Assembly: GCA_963708165.1 (NCBI GenBank)
Contig: OY970187.1
Location: 3,162,001 to 3,226,000, forward strand
DNA: 64,000 nt
Direction of reading: 5' to 3'
From: Rubricoccus sp963708165
GTDB taxonomy: Bacteria > Bacteroidota > Rhodothermia > Rhodothermales > Rubricoccaceae
The translations under genes and the position numbers were made by a program. Within the stretch, counting starts at the first letter, position 1, and every line of letters begins with the position of its first letter. A model generated the notes under the pieces. The model saw nothing but the letters and a program-made list of their open reading frames with translations. It did not search any database and had not been told where the DNA came from. Shown here piece by piece: positions 1-9,237 of the stretch.

Positions 1-725
1 CTCTTGCACAGAGCCCGGCGCCAGAGGCCGTCTCAGATTCCGTCGCGGTTGGGCAGTTCAGCTTCCACCCGTATGGAGCCTTGAGCGGTTCGGCTCCCTT
101 CGCGTCCCGCGTAGGCGTTGCCGGCGTGTACCAGGCGACGCCCGAGACGGTGGTGATGCTATCGACCACGGTTGGAGCGCGCGCGCCATCCCCTGGCTTG
201 TTTCTCTCGGTGACGCCGGGAGTGAGCCACGTTCGCGCTCTCGGGGCCGGGGTTGATGCTGGAGCGGTCGCGGGCATCTCGTTCACGGCGTCAGACTTTT
301 CGGAGGTGGGCGCGGAATACCACGGAGAACGCGCGTTCGGCGCCGTAGCCCTGAGCCGGTCCTTCCCACTTGTAGGGTCTGTCGAACTCGTGCCGACCGT
401 GGGCACGTACGCGACGGCCGGGCGCTGGCTCGATGCAACGTTGCCGGACTCGCTGGGTAGTGGGTTCGCGAGTGCTGGGCTGCTCGCTGGTGTCGGGGTT
501 CGATTCCGAGCGTTTGGCAGAACCTGGGAGCTTCCTCTGATCGCGCCGCTAGAGCTCGTCGGCCGGGACCCGTACCGCCAGTGGGGTCAGCTAGAGCGGC
601 GCACCGTGTACACGGAGGAAGCGCGGGCGATGCTAAGGCAGGCGACCTCGTCGTTGCCGCAATTCGAGACGGCTCCGCCCCTCGACATCCACCAGCCACG
701 CCGCAACCGGCGCGGGCGACGCTAA
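1..725 (+). CDS. Outer-membrane beta-barrel-like protein, C-terminal part (5' end outside window)
   Basis: The frame starting at base 3 is open to the left edge, so this is the 3' part of a gene; the TTG at 81 is not the true start. The visible 240 or so residues alternate small and hydrophobic residues with many Gly, Ser and Val and short beta-strand-like runs, as in outer-membrane barrels. The last 40 residues are charged and end in an Arg-rich tail rather than the terminal aromatic residue typical of porins, so membrane insertion is uncertain. One iterated motif copy lies at 19-28. The function is unknown. Confidence 0.6.
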   Translation, partial: LAQSPAPEAVSDSVAVGQFSFHPYGALSGSAPFASRVGVAGVYQATPETVVMLSTTVGARAPSPGLFLSVTPGVSHVRALGAGVDAGAVAGISFTASDFSEVGAEYHGERAFGAVALSRSFPLVGSVELVPTVGTYATAGRWLDATLPDSLGSGFASAGLLAGVGVRFRAFGRTWELPLIAPLELVGRDPYRQWGQLERRTVYTEEARAMLRQATSSLPQFETAPPLDIHQPRRNRRGRR

Positions 726-858
726 GCAGGCGGCAGCGCCGCACTGAGGCCATTCGCGCCAGAGGCCTCTGGCGTGGAGGACGCGCACACCCTCCCACGC
801 GCTACAGGGATGTGTGCTCAGCCTCTGGCGAGCATGCAATCCCAGGCATCGCCAGAGG

Positions 859-1986
859 CTAGCGCAAGGAGCCTTCGCCGTCGTCCTCCTCGGCGGCTTC
901 CTGGTCGGCGCGCACCTCGGGATCGCTGAGATCGGTCTCTTGTCGGATCTCGCGGTCAGAGTGCAGGTCGAGGCGCTCACGGGGGATAGAGGTCGCGTAG
1001 ACGAGCGCTCCGTCCTCCTCGAAGGCGTGAACGAACAGGCTCTCGCGCAAAAGCGAGATCGCCATAAAGCCCGAGACGCGGAGCGCGAACAGCGTGTTGG
1101 GCGTCTGCACGACGCCGCGCGTAAGCGAGCCCGCGCCGGAGACGAAGTAGTCCACCGGTGAGCCCTCGGGGCGGTGGTGCTGCAGGTTGTGGTCGTGCCC
1201 GGCGAAGTACGCCTGCACGCCGCGCTCCTCGAAGATGGGCACGAGCGATTCGATGAGGCGCGGGTTGTCCTCGTAGCGCACCGAGCCCACGTAGATCGGG
1301 TGGTGGCCGACGACGATCTTCCATTGGGCGTCGCTTTCGGCCAGCGTTTTGTCCAGCCATTCGAGCTGCGCCTCGCGGTCCCAGTCCTCGGTCTTGTTGT
1401 ACTTGCTGCGGGGCTCCTTCTCACTCAGCGGCGTCGTGTCCAGGTAGACAAACAGCGCCTCGGTCGAGTCGTCGACGGTGATGCTCTGCGTGTAGTAGCG
1501 CGCGGGCATGTGCCACCGCGGGCTCTTGGTCATGTAGTCGATCTGCGCCTGGTAGTCGCCCTGCCAGTCGTGGTTGCCGAGGACCGAGTACCACCGGCTC
1601 TGCAGCGCGGGGGCGGTGTAGATGTTCTCGAACGAGCGCTCCCACTTGGGGTCCTCGATGGAGTCGACGCCCTCGGTGTAGAAGTTGTCGCCGGTGGAGA
1701 TCGTGAACCGGCTGTTGATGCGCGCGCCCACCTCGCCCATCGAGACCGCCACGTTGCGCTGGTTGAAAAACCCGTTGCGGCCCCAGTCGCCCACGACGAG
1801 GAAGTTGAGCACCTCGGGCACGAACGCACGCGACTCTTCGGGGAGCGAGAAGTCCGCCATGATCTCGGGCGTGAACTGCTCGGCGCGGGTGCCGACGGCG
1901 GTGGGCTCGGCGCCGCTGCAGCCCGCGGCCATGAGCGCGGGCACGAGGCTGAGGAGAAAGAGGAGGGGGGAGAGGCGACGCATCAT
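859..1986 (-). CDS. Purple acid phosphatase-like metallophosphoesterase lipoprotein
   Basis: The protein has 375 residues. It starts at the first of two adjacent ATG codons, just before a lipoprotein signal (LMAAGC, Cys about 23). The calcineurin-type metal-binding set is complete: GDWG near 66, GDNFY near 99, GNHD near 137, then VVGHHP and AGHDH. This order and spacing match tartrate-resistant (type 5) acid phosphatases, two-metal enzymes that hydrolyse phosphomonoesters; the lipoprotein would act outside the inner membrane. The C-terminus is acidic. The upstream extension of the open frame is motif-rich non-coding DNA. The stop codon overlaps a motif copy (850-859). Confidence 0.9.
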   Translation of the reverse strand: MMRRLSPLLFLLSLVPALMAAGCSGAEPTAVGTRAEQFTPEIMADFSLPEESRAFVPEVLNFLVVGDWGRNGFFNQRNVAVSMGEVGARINSRFTISTGDNFYTEGVDSIEDPKWERSFENIYTAPALQSRWYSVLGNHDWQGDYQAQIDYMTKSPRWHMPARYYTQSITVDDSTEALFVYLDTTPLSEKEPRSKYNKTEDWDREAQLEWLDKTLAESDAQWKIVVGHHPIYVGSVRYEDNPRLIESLVPIFEERGVQAYFAGHDHNLQHHRPEGSPVDYFVSGAGSLTRGVVQTPNTLFALRVSGFMAISLLRESLFVHAFEEDGALVYATSIPRERLDLHSDREIRQETDLSDPEVRADQEAAEEDDGEGSLR

Positions 1987-2209
1987 CGGGGGAGCACAGG
2001 CACGGGTCGAACGCGCCTCAAGAACGCACACGTATGCCCCGTCTGCCGCGAAGTTCGTCGGCGGCGCCAGAGGCCGCCCGTCCGGGCCTCTGGCGGTGCG
2101 CGGCTCAGGCCTCTGGCGGCGCGCCCGCGCGCAGGGATCTACACGCCAGAGGCCACTTCGCCGGGCCTCTGGCGCGATGCGCACGCATGGTTGTCGGCCC
2201 CGCCAGAGG

Positions 2210-4232
2210 CTAGCGCGCGTTCATGCCGCGCACGCCCTGGCGGAGCGCTTCGCGACGTTGCTGCAGCGCGGTCTCGGCCTGCTCGATCTCGCCGTCCAGC
2301 GCTTCGAGGCGGCTTTCCTGCTGGTCGAGCTTGGCGAGCAGCCGGCGGCCGTAGTCGGTGTCGCTGTCGACGGCTTTCAGGTTTTCGCGGATGCGGTTCT
2401 GGTCGGCTGAGATTTCGGCGCGTTCCTGCTGCAGCGCACTCAGACGCTGCTGTGCTTCGTCGGCGTCGCCTGCGAGCGCGGCGGCGCGCTCCAGGAGGCG
2501 GCGGGCCTCTGGCGAGAGCCCGGCGGTGGTGCGCACGAGCGCGAGGATGCGCGAGGCGGGCTGCGAGCCCAAGGCGTAGGTCTCCGAAACCGGCGCCGTT
2601 TCGTCCACGCGCAGCGTGTCCGATGCGCCAGAGGCGATGTCGACGCGCAGGCGGTAGAGCGCGGGCGTGGTTTCCTCTGGCGTGAGGCCGGAAAGCGTGC
2701 CGCCGCCCATACGCGGGTGCTCGATGAGAACGGTCCGGTCGCGGTCGCCGCGGTTTTCGACGCGGTAGCCGGTGCGGCGTACGCGCTCGCGTATGATGCG
2801 GAGCACGCCGTCGGTGATGGTGACGGTTTGCACGTCGCCGGTGCTCTGCTCCTCGGGTACGGGGTCCACGAGCACGTCCTGATCGACGGCGAACGTCACC
2901 AGGCGGTCATCGCCGGGGCCGAGGTCGTTGAGGAGCGCGTCGCCTGCGTAGCCGTCGTCGAAGACGGTGATGGGGCCGCCGCGCAAGTGCTTGTCGGTGA
3001 GGTTGGTGATCCGCGCGCCGCGCAGCGGGTGGCGTCCCGCGCTGCCGGGCGTGTAGATGCTCAGCCGCTCGGTCTCGATGGCGTCGGTTACGATGGGCAG
3101 CATTGCCGAGCCGCGGCGCGGAATGGAGATGTCGTCCAGGATGTACGCGAACAGCTCGCCGAGTGCACCCGCCTGCGCGTTGCTGACCACGCCCGCGTCT
3201 AGCGCCAGAGGCGCAGGGGCCGCTGGCGGCGGTAGGGGAGCCCGCGCGGAGCGTGCCATGGCAAAGTCGGCACTCTCGACGACCTCCGACTCATAAACAG
3301 CACCTCCGAGCGACTCCCCACGCACGGCCCGGTCTCTGGCGCCATCTGAATACGTGCGCGGCCTCACACCCCCAGCGTCGTCTGGGATTTGCACGACGGG
3401 CCGCTGGATGTAGCGCGGCGAGTACAGATCCATCTGGAACGAGATGGGGCGCCCGCTCACGAGTTCGAGGCGCACGTCGTCCCAGTCGCTTTCGGTGGGG
3501 TTCTCGACCACGGCCCAGCCCTGCAGGTAGCCGTCGGTTTCGCCGGGCTGCGGCAGGACGAGCCGGTAGGTCGTCTTCCAGACCGGCGACTCGACCACGT
3601 AGCCCAGCTTGACCGGCCTCTGGCGCGCGCCGCGGAAGCGGACGGTCACGGGCTTGCGCTCGCCGCTGCTGCCCTCGGCCAGCGCCAGAAGCGCGCCCTC
3701 GACCTCGGTGCGAAGCTCGGCGTCCAGAATCTCGACGCGCCGCGCGTCGGCCGAAAGTTCGATGCGTGCGCAGGCCGCCCGACGTGAGAAGCGTGAGCCT
3801 CACGCCGGGATCGTTCTCGCCGCCGGTGGGACCGTCGACGCTCGCCAGAGGCCCTCGAAACGTACCCGCCGCGGTCTCGACCTCCAGGTTTGCGCCGCGC
3901 ATCTGGCCCAGAAGCGAGCCGATGCCGCCCACGCGCGAGAAATCGACCGCGAACGCCTGCAACCGGCGCTCCAGCGGCGCCTGCGACGGGTACACGACCT
4001 CGCTGATCCGCCCCTGCTGATCTTCGACGACGAGCGACTTGATCACGTCGTCCAGTGCGCTCTGCTCGAAGCGTAGCGTGAGATCGGCGTCGCCGTTGAC
4101 CCGGCCGTCGTGCTCGAAGTAGCCCACGCCGGACGTGAACAGAATGACCCGCTTGACCGGGACGTCGGCGGAGGGCTGAGCGACGGCAAGCGGCGCAACG
4201 AACAGCGCGGCGAGCAAGAGATAAGAACGCAT
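2210..4232 (-). pseudogene. DUF4139 domain protein, split by one frameshift near 3764
   Basis: The N-terminal part begins at 4232 with a signal peptide (MRSYLLLAALFVAPLAVAQ) and a region that aligns by eye with the N-terminus of DUF4139 proteins. The C-terminal part (stop at 2210) holds the DUF4139 core, including GWAVVENPTESDWDDVRLEL and SGRPISFQM, then a coiled-coil-like tail rich in Glu, Gln and Arg. The two are in different frames. Removing one base near 3764 would join LTSGGLRT to IELSADARRVEI, which reads naturally. The protein is secreted and its role is unknown. The stop overlaps a motif copy (2201-2210). Sequencing error is as likely as real decay. Confidence 0.8.
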
Positions 4233-4335
4233 CGAGTGGACCGGAAGAGAGGCTGTAGGATCGCTATCTCCCGAGATCGTTGCCACCTACGCCAGAGGCC
4301 TCTGGCGGCGGCGCGCCGATCTCGTGCTCTCAGGG

Positions 4336-4869
4336 CTATGCCGGAAAGCCCTCCGCCTCGCGGATGCGCCGCAACTGACGGGCGTGGTGCGCCGTGTGAT
4401 CGGCGGCAAACTGCGCGCAGCTTCTGGCGGTGAGCGGGCCCGCGCGCGGGTGGAGGATGAGGGCTGTATCTGCCAGAGGCGGCGGGACCGCCGCGAGCGC
4501 CTCGCGCCAGAGGCGGGGCAGGGCGTCCCACTCGGCGCGCACCGCCAGAGGATCGTCGCCCTGCGGTGCGATGTGGCGGGCTACGCTCTCAGGCACGCGC
4601 GTGCGCCCATCGGAGCGCAGAAACGCACGGACGGTCTCTTGCGCCTCTGGCGTGGGCGTGCCCACGTCGCGGCGGTTGTCGCCCGCGGCGAGCTGGCGCG
4701 AGAGGCCGAAGAGCACGCTTCGGTCCGCGCGCACCACGTGCTCCATCACATCGGCCGCGTTCCACTGCTCCGCGCCTGGGCGCCAGAGGCGAGCGGCGGG
4801 CGAGAGAGTGTCAAAGAGGTCGGTAAAGGCGCGGTGCTCGGCGTCGAGGAGCTGAAGGGCGTCGGTCAT
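4336..4869 (-). CDS. DinB family protein
   Basis: The 177-residue protein has the layout of the DinB/YfiT four-helix-bundle family. Likely metal ligands are His in VMEHVV near residue 45 and the HTAHHARQL stretch near the C-terminus. Members include thiol-dependent transferases and proteins of unknown role; the substrate cannot be told here. I chose the ATG at 4869 because DinB homology starts there; the upstream frame is not protein-like. An alternative ATG lies nine codons earlier. Several motif copies lie in the gene and give PEA, LWR and ARL-type words in linker positions. Confidence 0.85.
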   Translation of the reverse strand: MTDALQLLDAEHRAFTDLFDTLSPAARLWRPGAEQWNAADVMEHVVRADRSVLFGLSRQLAAGDNRRDVGTPTPEAQETVRAFLRSDGRTRVPESVARHIAPQGDDPLAVRAEWDALPRLWREALAAVPPPLADTALILHPRAGPLTARSCAQFAADHTAHHARQLRRIREAEGFPA

Positions 4870-5068
4870 GGCGGTGGGGATGGGGTGGGGCAACATCGCG
4901 AGAGAACCCCACCCGGTCTTCGCATGGCTTAAAAGAGGCGGCGCCGTACCCTCAGAAAGTGTTTGTACGCCTCTGGCGTCGTGCCTGGATTGCAGAACCT
5001 GTGTCCGGCAGACAATGTGGCGCTCGCGGAGCGCCCTTTGACCCGCCAGAGGCCAGACCTCCGATCTC

Positions 5069-6538
5069 ATGGAAATTCTCGTACTCGATACCTCGCGCCC
5101 TTTCCGCAGCCGCCTCGCGCTGGCGAAGAGGCACGCCGCGGCTCACGCGCGGCGCGCGGCGATGAACTCGGCCGTCTTGGGCGGCGCCGAGGCCGCCGGG
5201 CTGGCGCTGTCGCTCGTAGTGGCAGGTGGCGTGCGTCTGCTGTGGGCGGGCGAGCCGCAGATGGTCGTCGGTGCGGGATGGGCGGTGCTTCCGCTGTACC
5301 TCGCGGGTGCGGCGCTCTGGCGCTTGCTACCGGGGTGGGGCCTGGGCGCGGTCGAGGAGTTTCGCCGCCAGACCATCACACTCATCTGCGCCTTCGCCGC
5401 GACCGCACTCGGCATCTGGATGGTGCGAGACGCTTCGCCTCTTCTCGATTCCAGCCGTCTCACGCTCGGCGTGGCCGCGCTGCTCAGCCTGGCCGTCGTG
5501 CCGCTGATGCGCATCAAGGCGAAAGACCTGCTCATCCGTGCCGATGGTTGGGGCGTGCCTGCGGTGATCTACGGCGCGGGCGAGGCGGGGTCTCGCATCG
5601 TGCGGCAACTGCAAGAGGAAATCGGCATGGGCTACAAGCCTGTGGCCGTCTTCGACGAGAACCCGGACCGCTGGGGCGGCTACCTGGATACGGTGCCCAT
5701 TCTCGGTGACATGGACCGCGTCGCGCCAGAGGCGGCCGTCGCGTTTCTCGCGCTGCCCGAGGCGGGCCGCGAGCGGCAGGCGCTGCTGCTCGAAGGGCCT
5801 CTGGCGATCTATCCCACGCTCGTCGTGGTGCCAGAACTGCTAGAGGCGCCAAGCCTCAGCGTGCGCCCGCGCGACTTTGCAGGCATCCTGGGCCTGGAAA
5901 TGACGGCTACGCTCACGCAGCCCGCGGCACGGTTCGTCAAGCGCGCGTTCGACCTGGCGGTGATGCTGGTTCTGGCGCCGTTCTGGATGCCCGTCGCAGG
6001 AATGCTCGCGGTCGCGATCTGGCTCGAAGACCGCACGACGCCGTTCTACGGACAGGAGCGCATCGGTCTGGACGGCCAGACCTTCCGGGCCTGGAAACTG
6101 CGCACCATGGTGCCAGATGCCGAGGCCGTGCTCGAAAAAGCCATCGAAGCGGACGACGCGCTGCGCGAGGAATGGGAAACGTACTTCAAGCTCGAACACG
6201 ACCCGCGCATCACCAAGGTGGGCGCGTTCCTGCGCAAGACGAGCATGGACGAGCTGCCGCAGCTGTTCAACGTGCTCCGTGGCGACATGAGCCTTGTCGG
6301 TCCGCGCCCGCTCCCGGCGTACCACCACGAGGAGCTGCACCCGCGCGTGCGGAGCCTCCGCGAGCGCGTCCGGCCCGGCATCACGGGCATGTGGCAGGTC
6401 TCGGGCCGCAGCGACAGCGGCAACACCGGCATGGAGCGGTGGGACCCGTACTACGTCCGCAACTGGTCGCTCTGGCTCGACGCCGTCATTCTCGTCCGCA
6501 CGGTCCGCGTGGTGCTCAAGGGCTCCGGCGCGTACTAG
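5069..6538 (+). CDS. Polyprenyl glycosylphosphotransferase (WbaP/ExoY type sugar-1-phosphate transferase)
   Basis: The 489-residue membrane protein would transfer a sugar 1-phosphate from a nucleotide sugar to undecaprenyl phosphate, the first step of exopolysaccharide or O-antigen repeat-unit assembly. The first 170 residues hold several membrane segments. A Rossmann-like segment follows (VIYGAGEAGSRIV), typical of the PssY/WbaP middle domain. The C-terminal catalytic domain shows the membrane re-entrant helix (FVKRAFDLAVMLVLAPFW), KLRTM, SMDELPQLFNVLRGDMSLVG with PRPL, and RPGITGMWQVSGRS. It stands alone; no other polysaccharide genes are adjacent. Its TAG stop overlaps a motif copy, and the convergent neighbour's stop overlaps it by three bases. 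Confidence 0.95.
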   Translation: MEILVLDTSRPFRSRLALAKRHAAAHARRAAMNSAVLGGAEAAGLALSLVVAGGVRLLWAGEPQMVVGAGWAVLPLYLAGAALWRLLPGWGLGAVEEFRRQTITLICAFAATALGIWMVRDASPLLDSSRLTLGVAALLSLAVVPLMRIKAKDLLIRADGWGVPAVIYGAGEAGSRIVRQLQEEIGMGYKPVAVFDENPDRWGGYLDTVPILGDMDRVAPEAAVAFLALPEAGRERQALLLEGPLAIYPTLVVVPELLEAPSLSVRPRDFAGILGLEMTATLTQPAARFVKRAFDLAVMLVLAPFWMPVAGMLAVAIWLEDRTTPFYGQERIGLDGQTFRAWKLRTMVPDAEAVLEKAIEADDALREEWETYFKLEHDPRITKVGAFLRKTSMDELPQLFNVLRGDMSLVGPRPLPAYHHEELHPRVRSLRERVRPGITGMWQVSGRSDSGNTGMERWDPYYVRNWSLWLDAVILVRTVRVVLKGSGAY

Positions 6539-7212
6539 CCTCTGGCGTCCTCCGGAGGCTCCGTCGCCACATCCAAGGGCGTCTCGCCAGAGGCGTCGTT
6601 GGGAGCACTGTCTGGGGCTGTGCCGCTCGCCAACCCGCCGGGCGTGTCGCCGGGCGCCATCGAGGGGCGCGTGTCTCCTGGCTCCGGCTCGGCCTCTGGC
6701 GCCAGAGGCGCCGTGATGCGCCCGGCCGCATCCGCGACGGCCTTCTCCAGGCTCTGCACCTCGTGCATGTCGATCACGCCCTCCCCGGTCCACAGGATGG
6801 CGCCGGTCTCGCGCTCGACCAGAAACGGGTACACGTCGTTTTCCTTTGACAGCTTGAGCGTCTTGCGGAACGGCTTTTTGTCGACGTAGATGGGAAACGT
6901 GCGAGCGTGCTCGGCCTCGTCGTCCACTTGCCCGCGGATGCCCATCGTGGCCAGCGAGCCGAACAGCTTCATGCCGCGGCCCACGACCGGCGTCTCGATG
7001 ATCGAAAGAAGTCCCTGGTGCTGCTCTGCGATTTCCAGTCCCAGACGCGCCCACTGGTCTGCGAGCGGGTCCATCTCGTCTTGGAAGAGCACGATCACGA
7101 GCGCCAGAGGCGAGGGAAGATCGGCTGGAAACGTGAGTTCCTTGCCGTCGAGCGTGGTGGCGCGGACTTCAGGAAAGGTCTCGGGAAGAGAGGAGGAGCC
7201 GAAAAGAGACAT
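6535..7212 (-). CDS. Thioredoxin-fold protein without active-site cysteines
   Basis: The 225-residue cytoplasmic protein starts at an ATG at 7212. Its first 165 residues look like a peroxiredoxin/thioredoxin fold: a beta strand and LDGKELTFPADLPSPLALVI, a long helix around DQWARLGLEIAE, and a final PFLVERETGAILWTGEG hairpin. No CxxC motif or peroxidatic Cys is present, so a redox role is unlikely. The opening resembles the ATP10 assembly-factor family, but only weakly. The last 60 residues are a Pro/Ala/Gly/Glu-rich tail encoded partly by motif copies (6577-6586 and 6692-6709). It converges on the transferase gene with overlapping stop codons. Confidence 0.75.
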   Translation of the reverse strand: MSLFGSSSLPETFPEVRATTLDGKELTFPADLPSPLALVIVLFQDEMDPLADQWARLGLEIAEQHQGLLSIIETPVVGRGMKLFGSLATMGIRGQVDDEAEHARTFPIYVDKKPFRKTLKLSKENDVYPFLVERETGAILWTGEGVIDMHEVQSLEKAVADAAGRITAPLAPEAEPEPGDTRPSMAPGDTPGGLASGTAPDSAPNDASGETPLDVATEPPEDARG

Positions 7213-7275
7213 GTCTGTGCGGGGAGAGGGGACGCTGAGGATAGCGTAGGTTGAGCCTCCACCACCTGTTCCGAT

Positions 7276-7899
7276 ATGCGCTCGATCCTCTTCGCGTTTC
7301 TGCTGGTCGCCTCTGGCGTCTCGGCCCAGACCACGCACACCGTCACCGTGCGCAGCTTTGCTTTTACACCCGCTTCTCTGACGATCGAGGAAGGTGACAC
7401 CGTGCGCTGGGTCAACGAAGGCGGCTCGCACAACATCGCTCAGCTCACAGGCCCCGAAGCGTTTGGCCGCCCGGAGGTTGGCCAGGGCTGGACCTACGAG
7501 TTCACGTTTACGCGGATCGGCACGTCCACCTATCAGTGCGATCCGCACTCGAACTCGATGCAGGGCTCCGTCACGGTTACGGCCGCGACCTCGACGGAGC
7601 AGCCGCCAGAGGCTGCGGCGAGCCTGACGCTCGCGAGCGAGAACCCGTTCTCGGGTTCGGTCCGCCTCGCCCTTCGTCTCCCGCAGCCACAGCTGGTCCG
7701 TGTGGCCGTGTACGACGCCAGAGGCCGCGAGGTCAGCGTGATCCACGACGGGACAGCCTCGGGTGGAGACACCCAGCTTGTGTGGACAGCAGGCGACGCC
7801 CGTCCCGGCATCTACGTGATCCGCGCGACGGCACCGGGACTCTCTCTTTCGCAAGGCGTCGCTCTGGCCGGTGCCACAGCCAGTCACAGCGGCCACTAA
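7276..7899 (+). CDS. Secreted cupredoxin (plastocyanin/azurin-like) with T9SS C-terminal sorting domain
   Basis: The 207-residue protein has a signal peptide (cleavage near VSAQ). Its cupredoxin domain (about 20-110) carries all four type-1 copper ligands: His52, Cys88, His91 and Met95. Residues 117-205 form a Por-secretion-type sorting domain (SENPFSGSVRLALRLPQ, VYDARGREV, PGIYVIRA), which marks cargo for the type IX system. It is probably a surface or secreted electron carrier or copper protein. A motif-built hairpin lies just after the stop codon. Confidence 0.92.
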   Translation: MRSILFAFLLVASGVSAQTTHTVTVRSFAFTPASLTIEEGDTVRWVNEGGSHNIAQLTGPEAFGRPEVGQGWTYEFTFTRIGTSTYQCDPHSNSMQGSVTVTAATSTEQPPEAAASLTLASENPFSGSVRLALRLPQPQLVRVAVYDARGREVSVIHDGTASGGDTQLVWTAGDARPGIYVIRATAPGLSLSQGVALAGATASHSGH

Positions 7900-7902
7900 C
7901 GA

Positions 7903-7939
7903 CGAAGCCTCTGGCGCGGTGCAGGCGCCAGAGGCTTCG
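7903..7939. terminator. Hairpin built from two inverted motif copies
   Basis: Left arm 7903-7916 and right arm 7926-7939 pair perfectly over 14 bp with a 9-base loop. Each arm contains a full motif copy. It starts four bases after the cupredoxin stop codon. There is no long T tract, so termination is inferred from position and stem strength. Inverted uptake-sequence pairs act this way in Neisseria. Confidence 0.65.
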
Positions 7940-7997
7940 CGGTCGAAACCGGGTCGTCTGTGCTAGGCTCTGGAGCCGCGTGCAGGCCGATCTGGAT

Positions 7998-8204
7998 TCA
8001 CGAGACAGCGCCTAGGCTGAGGTTCTGCTTGGTCTCGCCGTCGATCACCACCGGTACGAGGTCGTACCCCATCGCGTCCAGTATGCCGCGAACGTCGGTG
8101 CCTGCGAGTTCGGCGGCGCGTCCTAGCGAGAGCCGGTCGGTTTCGAGGAGGCGGACGGCGACGCGGGCGGGGGCGTCGAGGCGGGAGTCGGTCGGGGTGG
8201 GCAT
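7998..8204 (-). CDS. UPF0175 family small protein
   Basis: The 68-residue protein contains RLLETDRLSLGRAAELAGTDVRGILDAMGYDLVPVV, a helix-turn-helix-like layout that matches the UPF0175 family. Members are often antitoxins paired with a PIN-domain toxin, but no such toxin is adjacent. The gene has no motif copy, unlike most neighbours, which fits recent arrival. A LacI-type operator-like dyad lies 30 bp upstream of the start. Confidence 0.7.
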   Translation of the reverse strand: MPTPTDSRLDAPARVAVRLLETDRLSLGRAAELAGTDVRGILDAMGYDLVPVVIDGETKQNLSLGAVS

Positions 8205-8233
8205 TCTGAAGCAGTCGTGATGGAAGGACGGCG

Positions 8234-8247
8234 TGAAACCGTTTTCA
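8234..8247. promoter_or_regulatory. LacI-family-like operator dyad
   Basis: The sequence TGAAACCGTTTTCA has near-symmetric arms around a central CG, like LacI/CcpA-type operators (TGAAANCGNTTTCA). It lies upstream of the UPF0175 gene. No LacI regulator is visible in the window, so this rests on pattern alone. Confidence 0.3.
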
Positions 8248-8322
8248 GAATGTATTGGATCTGCTCGACCTTGTCCATGAAGGGAGCGTCCCTGTTTGGT
8301 GAACCACTCCGCCAGAGGCGTT

Positions 8323-8532
8323 CTAACGCTGCACGTTGCGCGTCAGCTTGTAGGTGCCGCGGCCCACGCGTGCGGCATGCCCAGTCTTGACGAGCTTGCC
8401 GAGCACGCGGCCTGCGTAGTCGGGCGTGGTGTCGGCGGCCCTGGCGAGGTCGTCGCGGTGGACGGCGCCGGGGATGCGTGCGAGCTGAAACAGGACTTCC
8501 TGGGTGACTGTGCGGGCTTCGGGATCGGCCAT
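8323..8532 (-). CDS. Small winged-helix DNA-binding protein
   Basis: The 69-residue protein reads as one winged helix-turn-helix: helix 1 (TQEVLFQLARI), helix 2 (HRDDLARAADT), recognition helix (DYAGRVLGKLVKTG), then a wing (AARVGRGTYKL). The spacing is typical of MarR/Rrf2-like minimal domains. It is probably a local transcription factor of unknown target. No motif copy lies in the gene; one lies about 10 bp beyond its 3' end. Confidence 0.65.
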   Translation of the reverse strand: MADPEARTVTQEVLFQLARIPGAVHRDDLARAADTTPDYAGRVLGKLVKTGHAARVGRGTYKLTRNVQR

Positions 8533-8610
8533 GGGGCGTGCTGGAGTGGATGTGTCGTACCGCCAGAGGCTGGTTTTGTTTGTGCAGCCTCTGGCAGGGC
8601 GCGGAACGAG

Positions 8611-8644
8611 CGCGGGGGACCGAGCCTAAGCCCGGTCCCCCGCG
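8611..8644 (-). terminator. Strong GC hairpin downstream of lipoprotein gene
   Basis: Arms 8611-8622 and 8633-8644 pair perfectly over 12 bp with a 10-base loop. It lies about 50 bp beyond the 3' end of the minus-strand lipoprotein gene. No clear U tract follows. Confidence 0.55.
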
Positions 8645-8691
8645 GTGCCTGCCGATCCGCCTCTGGCGCCAGAGGCAGCATGCGCCTTGGA

Positions 8692-9084
8692 TCAGTCAGC
8701 TGTGGCGGTGGCCTTGTCTTTGGGCACGTAGACCGCCATGTACCGAACGCGAGAAACGCTTGCCGCTGAAGCGCTGGTGCGAAGAGCCTCTCGGATTCGC
8801 GCATCGGTGGACTCCGAGTCGTCTCGGATCACGAGCACGGCGTTAGCGCCGAGGCGCCGCGCAGCCACCTTGGCCGCGTCGACCATGGAGGAACTGGTGC
8901 CGTATCCAGACCTGCCGTCAGGCGTGGGCGTCACGTCTTGTAGAATCCTGGCATCCTCCGGCAAGTCGTCTTCGGACTCGAAGAGGATCATAGATGCAGA
9001 GCCGTCGACACCGGACGACGTGCCGCACGCGGCCAGAGACGCAACGGCAAAGAGGCAGAAGAGAAGGGATAGGGCGCGGGACAT
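8692..9084 (-). CDS. Small lipoprotein, unknown function
   Basis: The 130-residue protein starts with a lipoprotein signal ending LAAC (Cys about 20). The mature part holds a compact alpha/beta domain with VDAAKVAARRLGANAVLVI, followed by a strand RVRYMAVYV. That pattern resembles small YbjQ/DUF4156-like domains in which a helix precedes an NAVLV strand, but the match is weak. The gene has no motif copy. Confidence 0.65.
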   Translation of the reverse strand: MSRALSLLFCLFAVASLAACGTSSGVDGSASMILFESEDDLPEDARILQDVTPTPDGRSGYGTSSSMVDAAKVAARRLGANAVLVIRDDSESTDARIREALRTSASAASVSRVRYMAVYVPKDKATATAD

Positions 9085-9174
9085 AATGGTTTCGTATAGG
9101 GCGAATGTGACGTTAACCTAGTAGGTGAAGCTGCTGGTCGCAACTCTAGCGTCACAGGTGGGCGTGACATGCAG

Positions 9175-9204
9175 CGGCCCGGCGCTCCGAGGAGTGCCGG
9201 GCCG
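9175..9204 (-). terminator. Hairpin downstream of aldehyde dehydrogenase
   Basis: Arms 9175-9188 and 9191-9204 pair over 14 bp with one G-T pair and a very short loop. It lies about 35 bp past the aldehyde dehydrogenase stop. No U tract is visible. Confidence 0.45.
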
Positions 9205-9237
9205 AAAATGCACGATGCGCGCCTCTGGCGCCAGAGG

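Noticed and set aside
1174..2685. 503-residue plus-strand frame over the phosphatase and DUF4139 genes
   Set aside because: It crosses two real genes and the gap between them, and its composition is that of antisense GC-rich DNA.
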